From Gammaproteobacteria bacterium HGW-Gammaproteobacteria-2 (GTDB lineage Bacteria; Pseudomonadota; Gammaproteobacteria; Xanthomonadales; Xanthomonadaceae): DNA of 33,499 nt. The notes beneath the pieces were generated by a model. The model was given only the letters and a program-made list of their open reading frames with translations, ran no database searches and had not been told where the DNA came from. The DNA lies in the NCBI GenBank assembly GCA_002840015.1, contig PGZE01000035.1, positions 1-33,499 on the forward strand, in the 5' to 3' direction. The position numbers were made by a program, and so were the translations under genes. Each line of letters opens with the position of its first letter. Position 1 is the stretch's first letter. Positions 1 to 8,291 of this stretch are shown piece after piece.

Positions 1-105
1 ATGGCCATGACCAGCGCTCCGCAACGACGGGAGTACTCACCCTACCGCTCGCCTGTCTCACCAGCTGCGACGCTGGCTGAGATATGGCGCTAATCAGGAC
101 ACAGC

Positions 106-291
106 ATGCGCTACGGCGACGGGCTCAAGCGTTGGTATCTGTCAGTAATTGACGCATTGGCGCAAGAGAGCAAGGTGGGCATCTGTCCGATCAGCGGTTT
201 GAGTTGGTGTGAGGTGGATGACCAGAACGATCTTGCAAACGCCCAGAAGGTTGTTGGCCGCTGGCCGAACGCAGCGCTTGCAGTGGCATGA
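106..291 (+). pseudogene. C-terminal remnant of a nucleotidyltransferase
   Basis: This 61-residue reading frame ends with WCEVDDQNDLANAQ, which looks like the conserved C-terminus of NTP transferases of the phosphocholine/inositol-phosphate cytidylyltransferase type (EVDDxxDLxxA). The catalytic N-terminal Rossmann half, normally about 200 residues, is missing. The same frame has a TAA stop at 91-93, and neither it nor the other two forward frames of 1-105 show nucleotidyltransferase sequence. The fragment overlaps the next gene by ATGA (288-291), the spacing of an intact operon, so the downstream junction is old while the upstream part has been lost or replaced. Positions 1-93 read as an open frame to the window edge that I do not recognise. 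The alternative is a short independent protein started at ATG 106. The family call is a motif-level judgement. Confidence 0.5.
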
Positions 292-722
292 ATGCTACCC
301 TGAACAAGTTTGGCTGGCCCGATTCGGTCATTCGCAGTTACGCACATTGGCACGTGTTGCTGCGGCCGGCACAGGCCACCCTGGGTTCGTTGGTTGTGGT
401 ATGCGAAGAGCCCGTAACCCATTTTGGCGCAGTGTCGCAGGCGGCTTTTACCGAGTTGGCGCAGGTAGTTGCCGATTGCGAGCGCGCGTTGTCGCAAGCG
501 TTTGCCTATGAGCGCATCAACTGGTTGATGCTGATGATGGTTGATCCAGATGTGCATTTTCACGTGATTCCGCGTTATTCAACGGAAAAACAGTTTGCCG
601 GGGTCCGTTTTGAAGACCGTGGATGGCCTGGGCCACCGGCATTGGATGCGCCCGATCCGAACATTACGCAGGCATTGCCGGCATTGCGAACGCACCTGCA
701 GGCGGTATGGCGAGCGCTCTGA
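288..722 (+). CDS. HIT-family (histidine triad) hydrolase-like protein
   Basis: A 144-residue cytosolic protein. The stretch DPDVHFHVIPRY (residues 86-97) is the histidine-triad signature. His90 and His92 match the catalytic middle and the last histidine, while the first triad position is Asp (D88). HIT proteins cleave or transfer nucleotides through a nucleotidyl-histidine intermediate, often on dinucleoside polyphosphates or nucleotide-activated metabolites. The start ATG overlaps the stop of the preceding nucleotidyltransferase remnant by four bases, and a CDP-alcohol phosphatidyltransferase fusion follows 149 bases later. A role in handling CDP- or other nucleotide-activated headgroups is therefore an inference from context. 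The substrate cannot be read from the sequence. Confidence 0.8.
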   Translation: MNATLNKFGWPDSVIRSYAHWHVLLRPAQATLGSLVVVCEEPVTHFGAVSQAAFTELAQVVADCERALSQAFAYERINWLMLMMVDPDVHFHVIPRYSTEKQFAGVRFEDRGWPGPPALDAPDPNITQALPALRTHLQAVWRAL

Positions 723-871
723 ACTGGCTGTCATGCCATTGCAACCTTGATTACATATTGGCTTCACGGCCAAAGCCTGAAAATGACACGTTGGGTAAGC
801 GGTCGCGGGTTGCAATCATTTGCGTCTTGCGCCACTCATTTTGGATGCTTCACTACCGTTTGGGGTGGGAT

Positions 872-3115
872 ATGCCATCGTTTTCCCGCAAAAAAGAAGC
901 CAGTTCCACTTCAGATGCGGCTGCAAGCAACCCCGCAGATTGCACTGATGCACGGTTGACCTGCGTTTACGCCATCGTGAGCAGCCCGGTGCGGTTATGG
1001 GGGATCGACGCGCAGACGCGGTTGCGGCGTCAGGTAGCGCAGTTGCCGAATCTACGCTGGGTCGATGATTGGCGCGAAGCGGGTGATGCGCCACTGCTGA
1101 TTGTGCGCGCCGACTATTTGTTCGAGGTGCGAACACTCAAGGCGCTGGCGCAGCAACAGGATGTAGCGCTTTACTGTGGCACCGATCAGCGCGCCGCCGC
1201 GTTGCAACTAACCCAGGCTGATCGCACACAAGCACTGCACTGGCTGGATGAGCGCCCGGGTGAACCGCCAGAGGGGTTGCGCAAGATCACTCCCGAGGCG
1301 TTGAGCCATTTCGATGCCAAATTGCGCCGTACAGAAGTGCCATTGCTGGAACCGATGCTTGCCGAGCGCCGCGAACAACTCGAATCGCTGTTGTATGGCA
1401 ATTCCTACAAGGGCATAACTGACCTGGTCACCAAGTGGTTGTGGCCGGCACCAGCCCGCCAGGGTGTGCGCTGGTGTGCGGATCGCGGCATCACGCCCAA
1501 TGCAGTCACCACGCTGGGCCTGTTGCTGGTGTTGGGTGCCAGCGTCGCTTTCTGGCAGGGGCATTACGTGCTTGGTCTTGCCATGGGCTGGTTGATGACC
1601 TGGCTGGATACCGTTGATGGCAAGTTGGCGCGCGTCACCGTGCAATCCAGCCGCGTGGGTCATCTGCTCGATCATGGTGTCGATCTGATCCATCCACCAT
1701 TCTGGTATCTGCTCTGGGGTGTTTCGCTGGTGAACTTCCAACCTGTTCTGGGGCTGGATATGACCATGATTAACGGGTTGATCGTGGGCGGTTATGTAGG
1801 TGGCCGAGTGATCGAAGGCATCTTTGTTCGAACACTCGGTTGCGAGGTATTTTCCTGGCGCCCGTTTGATGCATGGTTTCGCCTGATAACCGCCCGCCGC
1901 AATCCCGCATTGGTACTGCTCAGCATCGGTGTGATTTTCGCGCGCCCGGATCTTGCTCTGGTTGCCGTTGCCTTGTGGACGGCGCTGAGCACGGCAATCT
2001 TGAGTGTGCGTCTGGTGCAGGGCATTGCCCAGCGCATGCGGTATGGCCCGTTGCAAAGCTGGCTCAGCGACAGCGATCAGGCAAAGGAGCGGTATCCGCG
2101 TTCATTTCGGACGTTTGCCAACACCCGTGCCGCTTATGCCGGCATGGAGTCGGGTGACGCTGAAACCGGGGAATTGTCGAGCAAGCAACGGCCGCTGCGC
2201 GAGTGGCTCAGGCAACGCAGCGATGGTACCGAGGACAGCAACGACCCGACGGTTGCGGCTTTGCTGGACGTGCTCAAGCAGCGGTTTGGTGATTCCCTGT
2301 CTGCTGTGTTGATTTACGGCTCGTACCTGCGCGGCAAGCGCGATACCGTGCTCGATTTCTATGTCCTGCTTGAAGACTACCGAGCGTTGCCATGGTGGCA
2401 AAAAATGCTGTGCTGCATGGTGGCGCCGAATGTTTATCAGATCAAGGCCCAGTGTGATGGCAACGAGGTGCGCGGCAAATGTGCGGCCCTGAGCATGCGT
2501 CGTTTCGAGCATGCGGTGCGATCTGATTTTCACTCGTACTTTTGGGCTCGCTTTGCCCAGCCAAGCCGAATCGTTCATTGCAAGGATGAAGCTACCCGCA
2601 ACCGGGTAATCAAGTCGTTGGCCAATGCGGCGCATACCTTTGTCAGCCGGGCGCTGCCGGTGTTGCCGCAATCACTGTCGACGCGTGATTTGTGGATCGG
2701 TGCGTTGCAGCGTACCTATCGCAGTGAACTGCGCGCTGAGAAGCCAGGTCAGATCGATGCCCTGGTGGATTCCGATCCGGATTATTTCCAGACGATTACA
2801 CTCTTGCTTGAAATCCCGGCATTGCAACCGGAAAGCAATGGCAAAGCAGGGCAGTGGCGCACAAATCTGAGTGTTGCCGCGCGCCGGCAAGGCAAACGTG
2901 AGTGGTGGCTACGGCGGCATCTTGGCAAGGCGTTGACCGTGCTTCGTGTTACCAGCGCAGCGACCATGTTCGAAGCGTCACTGGATTACATCTTGTGGAA
3001 GATCGAGCGGCATTCCGGGGTGCGGGCGAAGGTGAATGAACGGCAACGCCGTTGGCCATTGCTGTTCGCGTGGCCATTATTGTGGCGGTTGTACCGCAGC
3101 GGTGCGTTCCGCTGA
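872..3115 (+). CDS. CDP-alcohol phosphatidyltransferase fused to a Tam41-like nucleotidyltransferase domain
   Basis: A 747-residue membrane protein. The start at 872 was chosen because GGGGTGGGA lies just upstream; the frame is open further back, to 623. Residues 30-180 look like a diverged nucleotidyltransferase-type domain. Residues about 180-390 are the CDP-alcohol phosphatidyltransferase domain with several hydrophobic segments and the complete signature D246-x2-D249-G250-x2-A253-R254-x8-G263-x3-D267-x3-D271, the metal and CDP binding motif. This family swaps CMP of a CDP-linked lipid or alcohol for another alcohol. Residues 460-745 contain IYGSYLRGK (G483, S484) followed by LDFYVL (D495), a pol-beta-type nucleotidyltransferase pattern that resembles Tam41, which makes CDP-diacylglycerol. 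If that holds, one protein would make and use a CDP-lipid. Its last 39 bases overlap the convergent gene. The phosphatidyltransferase domain is certain; the C-terminal assignment is moderate. Confidence 0.85.
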   Translation: MPSFSRKKEASSTSDAAASNPADCTDARLTCVYAIVSSPVRLWGIDAQTRLRRQVAQLPNLRWVDDWREAGDAPLLIVRADYLFEVRTLKALAQQQDVALYCGTDQRAAALQLTQADRTQALHWLDERPGEPPEGLRKITPEALSHFDAKLRRTEVPLLEPMLAERREQLESLLYGNSYKGITDLVTKWLWPAPARQGVRWCADRGITPNAVTTLGLLLVLGASVAFWQGHYVLGLAMGWLMTWLDTVDGKLARVTVQSSRVGHLLDHGVDLIHPPFWYLLWGVSLVNFQPVLGLDMTMINGLIVGGYVGGRVIEGIFVRTLGCEVFSWRPFDAWFRLITARRNPALVLLSIGVIFARPDLALVAVALWTALSTAILSVRLVQGIAQRMRYGPLQSWLSDSDQAKERYPRSFRTFANTRAAYAGMESGDAETGELSSKQRPLREWLRQRSDGTEDSNDPTVAALLDVLKQRFGDSLSAVLIYGSYLRGKRDTVLDFYVLLEDYRALPWWQKMLCCMVAPNVYQIKAQCDGNEVRGKCAALSMRRFEHAVRSDFHSYFWARFAQPSRIVHCKDEATRNRVIKSLANAAHTFVSRALPVLPQSLSTRDLWIGALQRTYRSELRAEKPGQIDALVDSDPDYFQTITLLLEIPALQPESNGKAGQWRTNLSVAARRQGKREWWLRRHLGKALTVLRVTSAATMFEASLDYILWKIERHSGVRAKVNERQRRWPLLFAWPLLWRLYRSGAFR

Positions 3116-3928
3116 CGCGCTCTCGGGCGGCCCGAACAATTGCCGCAAACGCTCGCGCAGCGATGGCGCATGCGCGGCGTCGCGGAACATCGCGATCCAC
3201 TCGTGGAAGGTCAGCCGCAGCGGGTTATGCGAGTGGATCTGGCGCACGATGCCGTATTCGCAGGGTTGTTCCGGGTCTTCCTCGACATAGCTGCCGAACA
3301 GCTTGTCCCAGATGATCAGCACCCCGGCGTAGTTACGGTCGATGTACTTGGGGTTGCGGGCGTGATGCACGCGATGGTGCGATGGCGTGTTGAACACGTA
3401 TTCCAGCCAGCCCAGTTTGCCGATAGCCTGGGTGTGGACAAAAAACTGGAATGCGAGATTGATTGCCACCACCGCGACGATATGGGTTGGTGCAAAACCA
3501 ATCCACGCCAGCGGCAGCCAGAATAGCCACATCCCGGAAATCGGGTAGGTGATGCTCTGCCGGAACGCGGTGGACAGGTTCAAGCGCTCTGACGAATGAT
3601 GGGTGACGTGCGAAGCCCACATCCAGCGGATGCGATGGCTGGCACGGTGGAACCCGTAATAGAAAAAATCCTGCGCGATCACCAGCGCCGCAATGCCCCA
3701 GACACTGCTGGGTACATCGAACCAGCGGTACTGGTACACCCAGTAGTACACCCCGATCACCGCCAGCCAGGCCAGCGCATCGGCACCCTGGTGCATCAGC
3801 GCCAGCGCGGCGTTCGACAGCGTGTCGCGGATCGAGTAGATGTCGCGCTTGCCGCGCCAGTACCACGCTTCCCAGAGCACACACACCACGAACACCGGTG
3901 CCAGCGCCAGCAATATCCACGCTTCCAT
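3077..3928 (-). CDS. Sterol desaturase / fatty acid hydroxylase family membrane protein
   Basis: A 283-residue integral membrane protein with four or more hydrophobic segments and the histidine clusters of the non-haem di-iron hydroxylase superfamily: HRASH (HxxxH), HVTHH/HHSSE and HHRVHH (HxxHH), plus a further conserved His after the second membrane hairpin. Members hydroxylate or desaturate sterols, fatty acids, carotenoids or alkylglycerols. Bacterial members like this one have mostly unknown substrates. ATG 3928 is chosen over an in-frame TTG three bases upstream. It overlaps the stop of the upstream SRPBCC gene as TGATG, so the two are translationally coupled. The 3' end runs 39 bases into the convergent phosphatidyltransferase gene. 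Confidence 0.9.
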   Translation of the reverse strand: MEAWILLALAPVFVVCVLWEAWYWRGKRDIYSIRDTLSNAALALMHQGADALAWLAVIGVYYWVYQYRWFDVPSSVWGIAALVIAQDFFYYGFHRASHRIRWMWASHVTHHSSERLNLSTAFRQSITYPISGMWLFWLPLAWIGFAPTHIVAVVAINLAFQFFVHTQAIGKLGWLEYVFNTPSHHRVHHARNPKYIDRNYAGVLIIWDKLFGSYVEEDPEQPCEYGIVRQIHSHNPLRLTFHEWIAMFRDAAHAPSLRERLRQLFGPPESASAERTAAVQPPQ

Positions 3929-4401
3929 CAATCATCCTCAAGGCTGAGCGCCTGCATCATATTATCCAGACAACGCCGCATCGCGGCAGTCATGAAGATC
4001 GCCAGTAGGGGTTTGGCCAGCGGCCATGCCAGCGCCGAGGTCAAGGTGAAGCTGTAGTGCCAGCACACCTGGGTGCCCGCTTCGTGCGCGCTACACTGCC
4101 AAGCCGCAGTGCCTTCGCGCACCAGCCACGAAAACGGCGGGCGAAATCCGCTAAGAGTGTAGGCATGATGATGCGGCGGATCGAGTGCGCTGATGCGCTC
4201 GTGCAGCACCGAGCCGTCCGCGCTGTATACCGTGCGTTGCCCGCCCACGCGTGGTGCGCCATCAGTTGCAATGCGCTCGATTGCGGCAATTGGGCCGTAA
4301 CCGCGAAACCATTGCGGGAAACGCGCGCTGTCGATGCATAGCGCGAATGCTTGCGCGGCGGTGCCGGGGAACTGGGTTTGCGCGTGGCAGTCGATGTGCA
4401 T
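3928..4401 (-). CDS. SRPBCC (START/Bet v1-like) family protein
   Basis: About 157 residues from the chosen ATG at 4401. The order FPGTAAQAFALCIDSARFPQW near the N-terminus, a central strand-rich section and the long C-terminal helix (LAKPLLAIFMTAAMRRCL) fit the helix-grip fold of the polyketide cyclase/START group, which binds hydrophobic ligands in a deep pocket. The frame is open upstream to 4485. ATG 4401 gives the typical N-terminus, but no clear Shine-Dalgarno precedes it, so the start is uncertain. The stop overlaps the start of the sterol-desaturase-like gene, which suggests the protein presents or senses the lipid substrate of that enzyme. That link is inference. Confidence 0.7.
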   Translation of the reverse strand: MHIDCHAQTQFPGTAAQAFALCIDSARFPQWFRGYGPIAAIERIATDGAPRVGGQRTVYSADGSVLHERISALDPPHHHAYTLSGFRPPFSWLVREGTAAWQCSAHEAGTQVCWHYSFTLTSALAWPLAKPLLAIFMTAAMRRCLDNMMQALSLEDD

Positions 4402-4520
4402 GGGGGGAATGTGGCATGGGATGGCATGGAGCAAAGATATACCCATGCCGTCACCATGCGCTACGTTGCAGCTTTTCCGTTCCATCCCGCTTCACCGTGT
4501 GCGAAAACGGTCGCTCACAA

Positions 4521-4994
4521 GGTGGCTCTGAGGCAACACACCGCTTTCGTGGGAGCGCGCCCCAGATCAAGTCTGGGGCAGGCTCTGCGCGAGAAGCGCT
4601 TTCGCCAGTTCGTTCGCCGGCAGGCCGGCTCCCACAGAAGCACTGGCTCGCACCGACGTGCAACACAGTTGCTCCACAGGAGTGCTTCAAGGCTTTTGTG
4701 GGAGCGCGCCTTGCGCGCGAAGCTGTCGCGGTCGCCCACAGGGTGGCTCAGAGGCAACGCACCGCTTTCGTGGGAGCGCTCCCCAGATCAAGTCTGGGGC
4801 AGGCTCTGCGCGAGAAGCGCTTTCGCCAGTTCTTTCGCCGGCAGGCCGGCTCCCACAGAAGCACTGGCTCGCACCGACGTGCAACACAGTTGCTCCACAG
4901 GGGTGCTTCAAGGCTTTTGTGGGAGCGCGCCTTGCGCGCGAAGCTGTCGCGGTCGCTCACAGGGTGCTCAGAGGCAACACACCGCTTTCGTGGA
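4521..4994. repeat. 221-bp tandem repeat built from REP-like palindromes
   Basis: Two nearly identical copies, 4521-4741 and 4742-4962, are followed by the first ~30 bases of a third copy. By eye the two full copies differ at about six positions, so the duplication is recent. Each copy contains REP-like units of the type GTGGGAGCGCGCCTTGCGCG in direct orientation, an inverted unit (GCCGGCAGGCCGGCTCCCAC) and the internal hairpin CCCCAGATCAAGTCTGGGG. GTGGGAGC-starting palindromes are the familiar REP type of Pseudomonas and relatives. The stretch 4402-5163 between the SRPBCC gene and xdhC holds no convincing gene; the long open frames crossing it follow from the repeat composition. Confidence 0.9.
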
Positions 4995-5163
4995 TGCGCG
5001 CAGGCGCGCTGCCACATCAAGCCGTGCAACTGCTTTTGGCTTCCTTTGTGGATCGAAAGGTTTACGCTCTGACCGAATCCCGGCTCGCGCGTCCGGGCAC
5101 TGCCTGTCGGGCTGTCCCTGTCATCCCACCGCATCCGGTGAATCATTCGTGCGGGGCCAAATA

Positions 5164-6036
5164 TCAAGCGCGGTGCTGATCGCGTATCACCTGCGCCAAG
5201 ATGCTCACCGCGATTTCGTGCGGGGTTTGCGCGCCGATGGCGAGCCCGACCGGTGCATGCAAATGCGCCAAAGCGTCGGCCAGCTCGGGCAGGGCATCGC
5301 GCACCTGTTTGATCCGCCGTTGGCTGCCCATCATGCTGATGAATGCCGGTGGGCGCTCGGCGAGCACGCGCAGGGTTTCGATATCGGTGTGATAGTCGCG
5401 GTTCAACAGCACCGCATGCACTATCCGTTCGCTGTGCAGCGCGTTGACGAGCTGGCGATGATCGCCTTGCAACCGAGTGGCATCGCTGAGTGGTTCGGAT
5501 GCAGCGTTTTCCGGGCGATCATCAAACAGCCACAGATCAAAATCCAGATACCGCGCCAGTTGGTACAGGGCGATGCCGCAATGGCCGCCGCCGACGATCA
5601 GCAGGCGCGGGTTGGGGTGGGCGAGGTCGCAGGCGGCTTCGTTGCCCAGATCGTCGGCAGCCAGGGCAATGCTGCGGCCATCACGCAAAGTGTCGGCGAT
5701 GGTCTTGGCGCGTTGCCGGTCGTCATCGCCCTGCCAGCGGCGCAGGCCCAGGGTCATTTCACCGCCGCATACGCCGGCTGCATCGGCGCCGCCGCTGAGG
5801 TCGATCACCACCGTGGATTGCCGCTGCCCGCTCGCCAGCAGGGCACGCGCAGCGCCGATCACCCGCGCTTCGGCCATGCCGCCACCAACACTGTAGGCGC
5901 AGTGTTCGGCTGCGATCAGCATGCGTGCGCCGCGCTTGCGCGGGGTGGCGCCGCGCGTGCCGTGTACGCTGGCGAGCACCACCGCTTCACGATCCAGTGT
6001 TGCCGCCAATTGCGCGAACAGGCGCTCGTCGCTCAA
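5164..6036 (-). CDS. xdhC: Xanthine dehydrogenase accessory protein XdhC
   Basis: A 290-residue cytosolic protein. The N-terminal half carries the XdhC/CoxI signature (ATPRKRGARMLI, SVGGGMAEARVI). The C-terminal half is a Rossmann-like domain with LLIVGGGHCGIALYQLARYLDF. XdhC proteins bind and sulfurate the molybdenum cofactor and insert it into the XdhB subunit. The gene starts with TTG, overlapping the xdhB stop as TTGA and preceded by GGAGAG at good distance. It is third in the xdhABC operon. It is followed by the REP-rich gap. Confidence 0.93.
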   Translation of the reverse strand: MSDERLFAQLAATLDREAVVLASVHGTRGATPRKRGARMLIAAEHCAYSVGGGMAEARVIGAARALLASGQRQSTVVIDLSGGADAAGVCGGEMTLGLRRWQGDDDRQRAKTIADTLRDGRSIALAADDLGNEAACDLAHPNPRLLIVGGGHCGIALYQLARYLDFDLWLFDDRPENAASEPLSDATRLQGDHRQLVNALHSERIVHAVLLNRDYHTDIETLRVLAERPPAFISMMGSQRRIKQVRDALPELADALAHLHAPVGLAIGAQTPHEIAVSILAQVIRDQHRA

Positions 6037-8291
6037 GCACGCTCTCCGCCATTGCGTTGGCGCTGGATTGCGGTGTAGATCGCTTCCGGCGTGGCCGGCG
6101 CGGCCAGATCGACGCGCTGGTTGCTGCCGAATGCCGCCACCGCATCGCGGATCGCCTCGCGCACGCTCAGCGCCAGCATGAATGGTGGCTCGCCCACGGC
6201 TTTGCTGTTGCCGATTACGTGGGTGCTGGGCGGCGTACTGCGCTGGAACAGGCTAAGGTGGAAATCCTCCGGCACATCGGACACGGTGGGAATCTTGTAG
6301 GTGCTCGGTGCGTCGGTGAGCAGCCGGCCGTGCTCATTCCAGCGCAGTTCCTCGCAGGTCAGCCAGCCCAGACCCTGCACGAAGCCGCCTTCGATCTGGC
6401 CGCGGTCGATGCTTTCGATCAGCGGGTTGCCGACATCGTGCAGCAGATCTACGCGCAGCAGCCTGTGTACGCCGGTATACGCGCACACTTCGACCTCGCT
6501 CACCGCCGCACCGAAGGCAAAGTAATAGAATGGATGGCCGTGGCCTGTGTCAGCATTCCAGCTCAGGCCCGGGGTGCTGTAGTAACCGGTTGCCGACAGG
6601 CTGACGCGGGCGTTGTAGGCGGCCATCACCACCTCGGCGAAGGCGAGGCGATGATCCGGCGTACTGCGCAAGAACACATGGTCATCGGCAAATACCACGT
6701 CCTGCGCTTCGCCGTGTAGTTGAATCGCGGCAATCGGCGCCATCCGCGCCAGCAATGTGTCGCAAGCGGCCTTCACCGCCTGGCCGTTGAGGTCCGCGCC
6801 GCTGCTCGCTGCGGTGGCCGAGGTGTTGGGCACCTTGTCGGTGCTGGTGACCATGAGCTGGATGCGATCCACCGACACCCCAAGCGCATTGCCTGCCACC
6901 GCCAGCATCTTGCTGTGCAGGCCCTGGCCCATTTCGGTGCCGCCGTGGTTGAGCGCGATGCTGCCGTCGGTGTAGATGTGTACCAGCGCGCCGGCCTGGT
7001 TGTATTCGGTCTTGTTGAACGAGATGCCGAACTTGACCGGGGTGATGGCGATGCCGTCGCTATCGCTGAGCAACTGCTTCCACAATTCGGGGAGATGGTT
7101 ATCGACCACCACCTGGCCGTAGGGCGTGGTGTTGCGGTCCGGGTTTTCCCCTGGGCGATAGAAATTGCGCTCGCGCACCTGCTCCGGCGGCAGCCGCAGA
7201 TGCCGCGCCACGCGATCAAGCACTTCCTCGCCCACCACCATGCCCTGCGGCCCGCCAAAGCCGCGAAATGCGGTGTTCGAGGCCAGATGGGTTTTGCCGA
7301 TCAGACCGGTGATGCGCACATCCGGGATGAAATAGGCATTGTCGATATGCACCATCGCGCGCATCAGCACCGGCGGCGACAGATCGCAGCTCCAGCCGCC
7401 ATCGGCGAACAGTTCGGCGTCCAGCGCCAGCAGGCGGCCATCGTGATCAAAGCCCACCTCGTAGCGCGCAAAAAACGGGTGGCGCTTGCCGGTGAGTTGC
7501 ATGTCGAGGCTGCGTGGCAGCTTTACCCGTACTGGCCGGCCGGTGATCTGCGCCGCCAATGCCGCGAGTGCGGCGAAGCTGTTGGCCTGGGTTTCCTTGC
7601 CGCCAAAACCGCCACCCATGCGCAGGCTGCGGCAGACCACACGATTCGCAGGCAGGCCCAGTACATGCGCGACCATGCGCTGGGTTTCGCTCGGGTGCTG
7701 GGTCGAGGCCGTTACCTGCACGATGCCCTCGCAATCGACTTGCGCCCAACTGGCGTGGGTTTCCAGATAAAAATGATCCTGCCCGCCGATATCCAGCTCG
7801 CCGCTGAGGCGCAGCGGCGCCTGCGCCAGTGCTGCATCGGCATCGCCGCGTGCCACTCGCGCCGGAGGCAGATGAAATGCCTGTTCGGCGATGGCCTGCG
7901 CGATGTTCAGGCAGGCCGGCAGCGGCTCGTAGCGGGACTGCACCACTGCGGCGGCAGCCTGCGCCTGCGCTTCGCTGTCAGCCACCACCCATGCCACAGC
8001 CTGACCATAAAATTGCACCACATCGATCGGGATCAGCGGTTCGTCGTGCAGGATCGGCCCGGTATTGTTTTCACCGGGAATATCCGCCGGCGTGAGCACC
8101 GCATGTACGCCAGGCATGGCGCGTGCAGCGGCGGTGTCGATGCCGAGAATGCGCGCATGCGCATGCGGCGCCTGCACCGGATACAGGCTGAGCAGGCCGA
8201 CGCCGGGGTATTGCTCATCGGTGTACACGGCGCGGCCGGTGACATGGCCGATCGCACTTTCGTGGCCAAGCTGTTGGCGGGCGCGGCTCAT
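6033..8291 (-). CDS. xdhB: Xanthine dehydrogenase molybdopterin-binding subunit
   Basis: A 752-residue large subunit that binds the molybdenum cofactor and oxidises hypoxanthine and xanthine to uric acid. Visible motifs in order: GGGFGGKE, AFRGFGGPQGM with the substrate-binding Arg, FNKTEYNQAGALVHIYTDGS, GGTEMGQG with the Gln near Mo, and GEPPFMLALSVREA with the catalytic Glu close to the C-terminus. The FRGFGG plus GEPP combination fits a true xanthine dehydrogenase rather than an aldehyde oxidase. The ATG at 8291 overlaps the xdhA stop as ATGA; an in-frame extension upstream to 8333 lies inside xdhA and is not used. It is expected to act with XdhA as a heterotetramer, with XdhC loading its cofactor. 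Confidence 0.95.
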   Translation of the reverse strand: MSRARQQLGHESAIGHVTGRAVYTDEQYPGVGLLSLYPVQAPHAHARILGIDTAAARAMPGVHAVLTPADIPGENNTGPILHDEPLIPIDVVQFYGQAVAWVVADSEAQAQAAAAVVQSRYEPLPACLNIAQAIAEQAFHLPPARVARGDADAALAQAPLRLSGELDIGGQDHFYLETHASWAQVDCEGIVQVTASTQHPSETQRMVAHVLGLPANRVVCRSLRMGGGFGGKETQANSFAALAALAAQITGRPVRVKLPRSLDMQLTGKRHPFFARYEVGFDHDGRLLALDAELFADGGWSCDLSPPVLMRAMVHIDNAYFIPDVRITGLIGKTHLASNTAFRGFGGPQGMVVGEEVLDRVARHLRLPPEQVRERNFYRPGENPDRNTTPYGQVVVDNHLPELWKQLLSDSDGIAITPVKFGISFNKTEYNQAGALVHIYTDGSIALNHGGTEMGQGLHSKMLAVAGNALGVSVDRIQLMVTSTDKVPNTSATAASSGADLNGQAVKAACDTLLARMAPIAAIQLHGEAQDVVFADDHVFLRSTPDHRLAFAEVVMAAYNARVSLSATGYYSTPGLSWNADTGHGHPFYYFAFGAAVSEVEVCAYTGVHRLLRVDLLHDVGNPLIESIDRGQIEGGFVQGLGWLTCEELRWNEHGRLLTDAPSTYKIPTVSDVPEDFHLSLFQRSTPPSTHVIGNSKAVGEPPFMLALSVREAIRDAVAAFGSNQRVDLAAPATPEAIYTAIQRQRNGGERA

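Noticed and set aside
2320..2365. Loss of the second catalytic Asp in the C-terminal nucleotidyltransferase domain of the phosphatidyltransferase fusion
   Set aside because: The pattern LDFYVL would look inactive against a standard DxD, but Tam41-type enzymes have a D-L-I-F pattern at this place, so I do not call it degenerate.
4521..4994. CRISPR-like array
   Set aside because: The period is 221 bases with only two full copies, and the whole unit is repeated rather than short repeats with unique spacers. No cas genes are present.
4351..6078. Plus-strand frame of 575 codons across the repeats and xdhC
   Set aside because: It runs through the tandem REP array and antisense to xdhC; its repetitive translation follows the DNA repeats.
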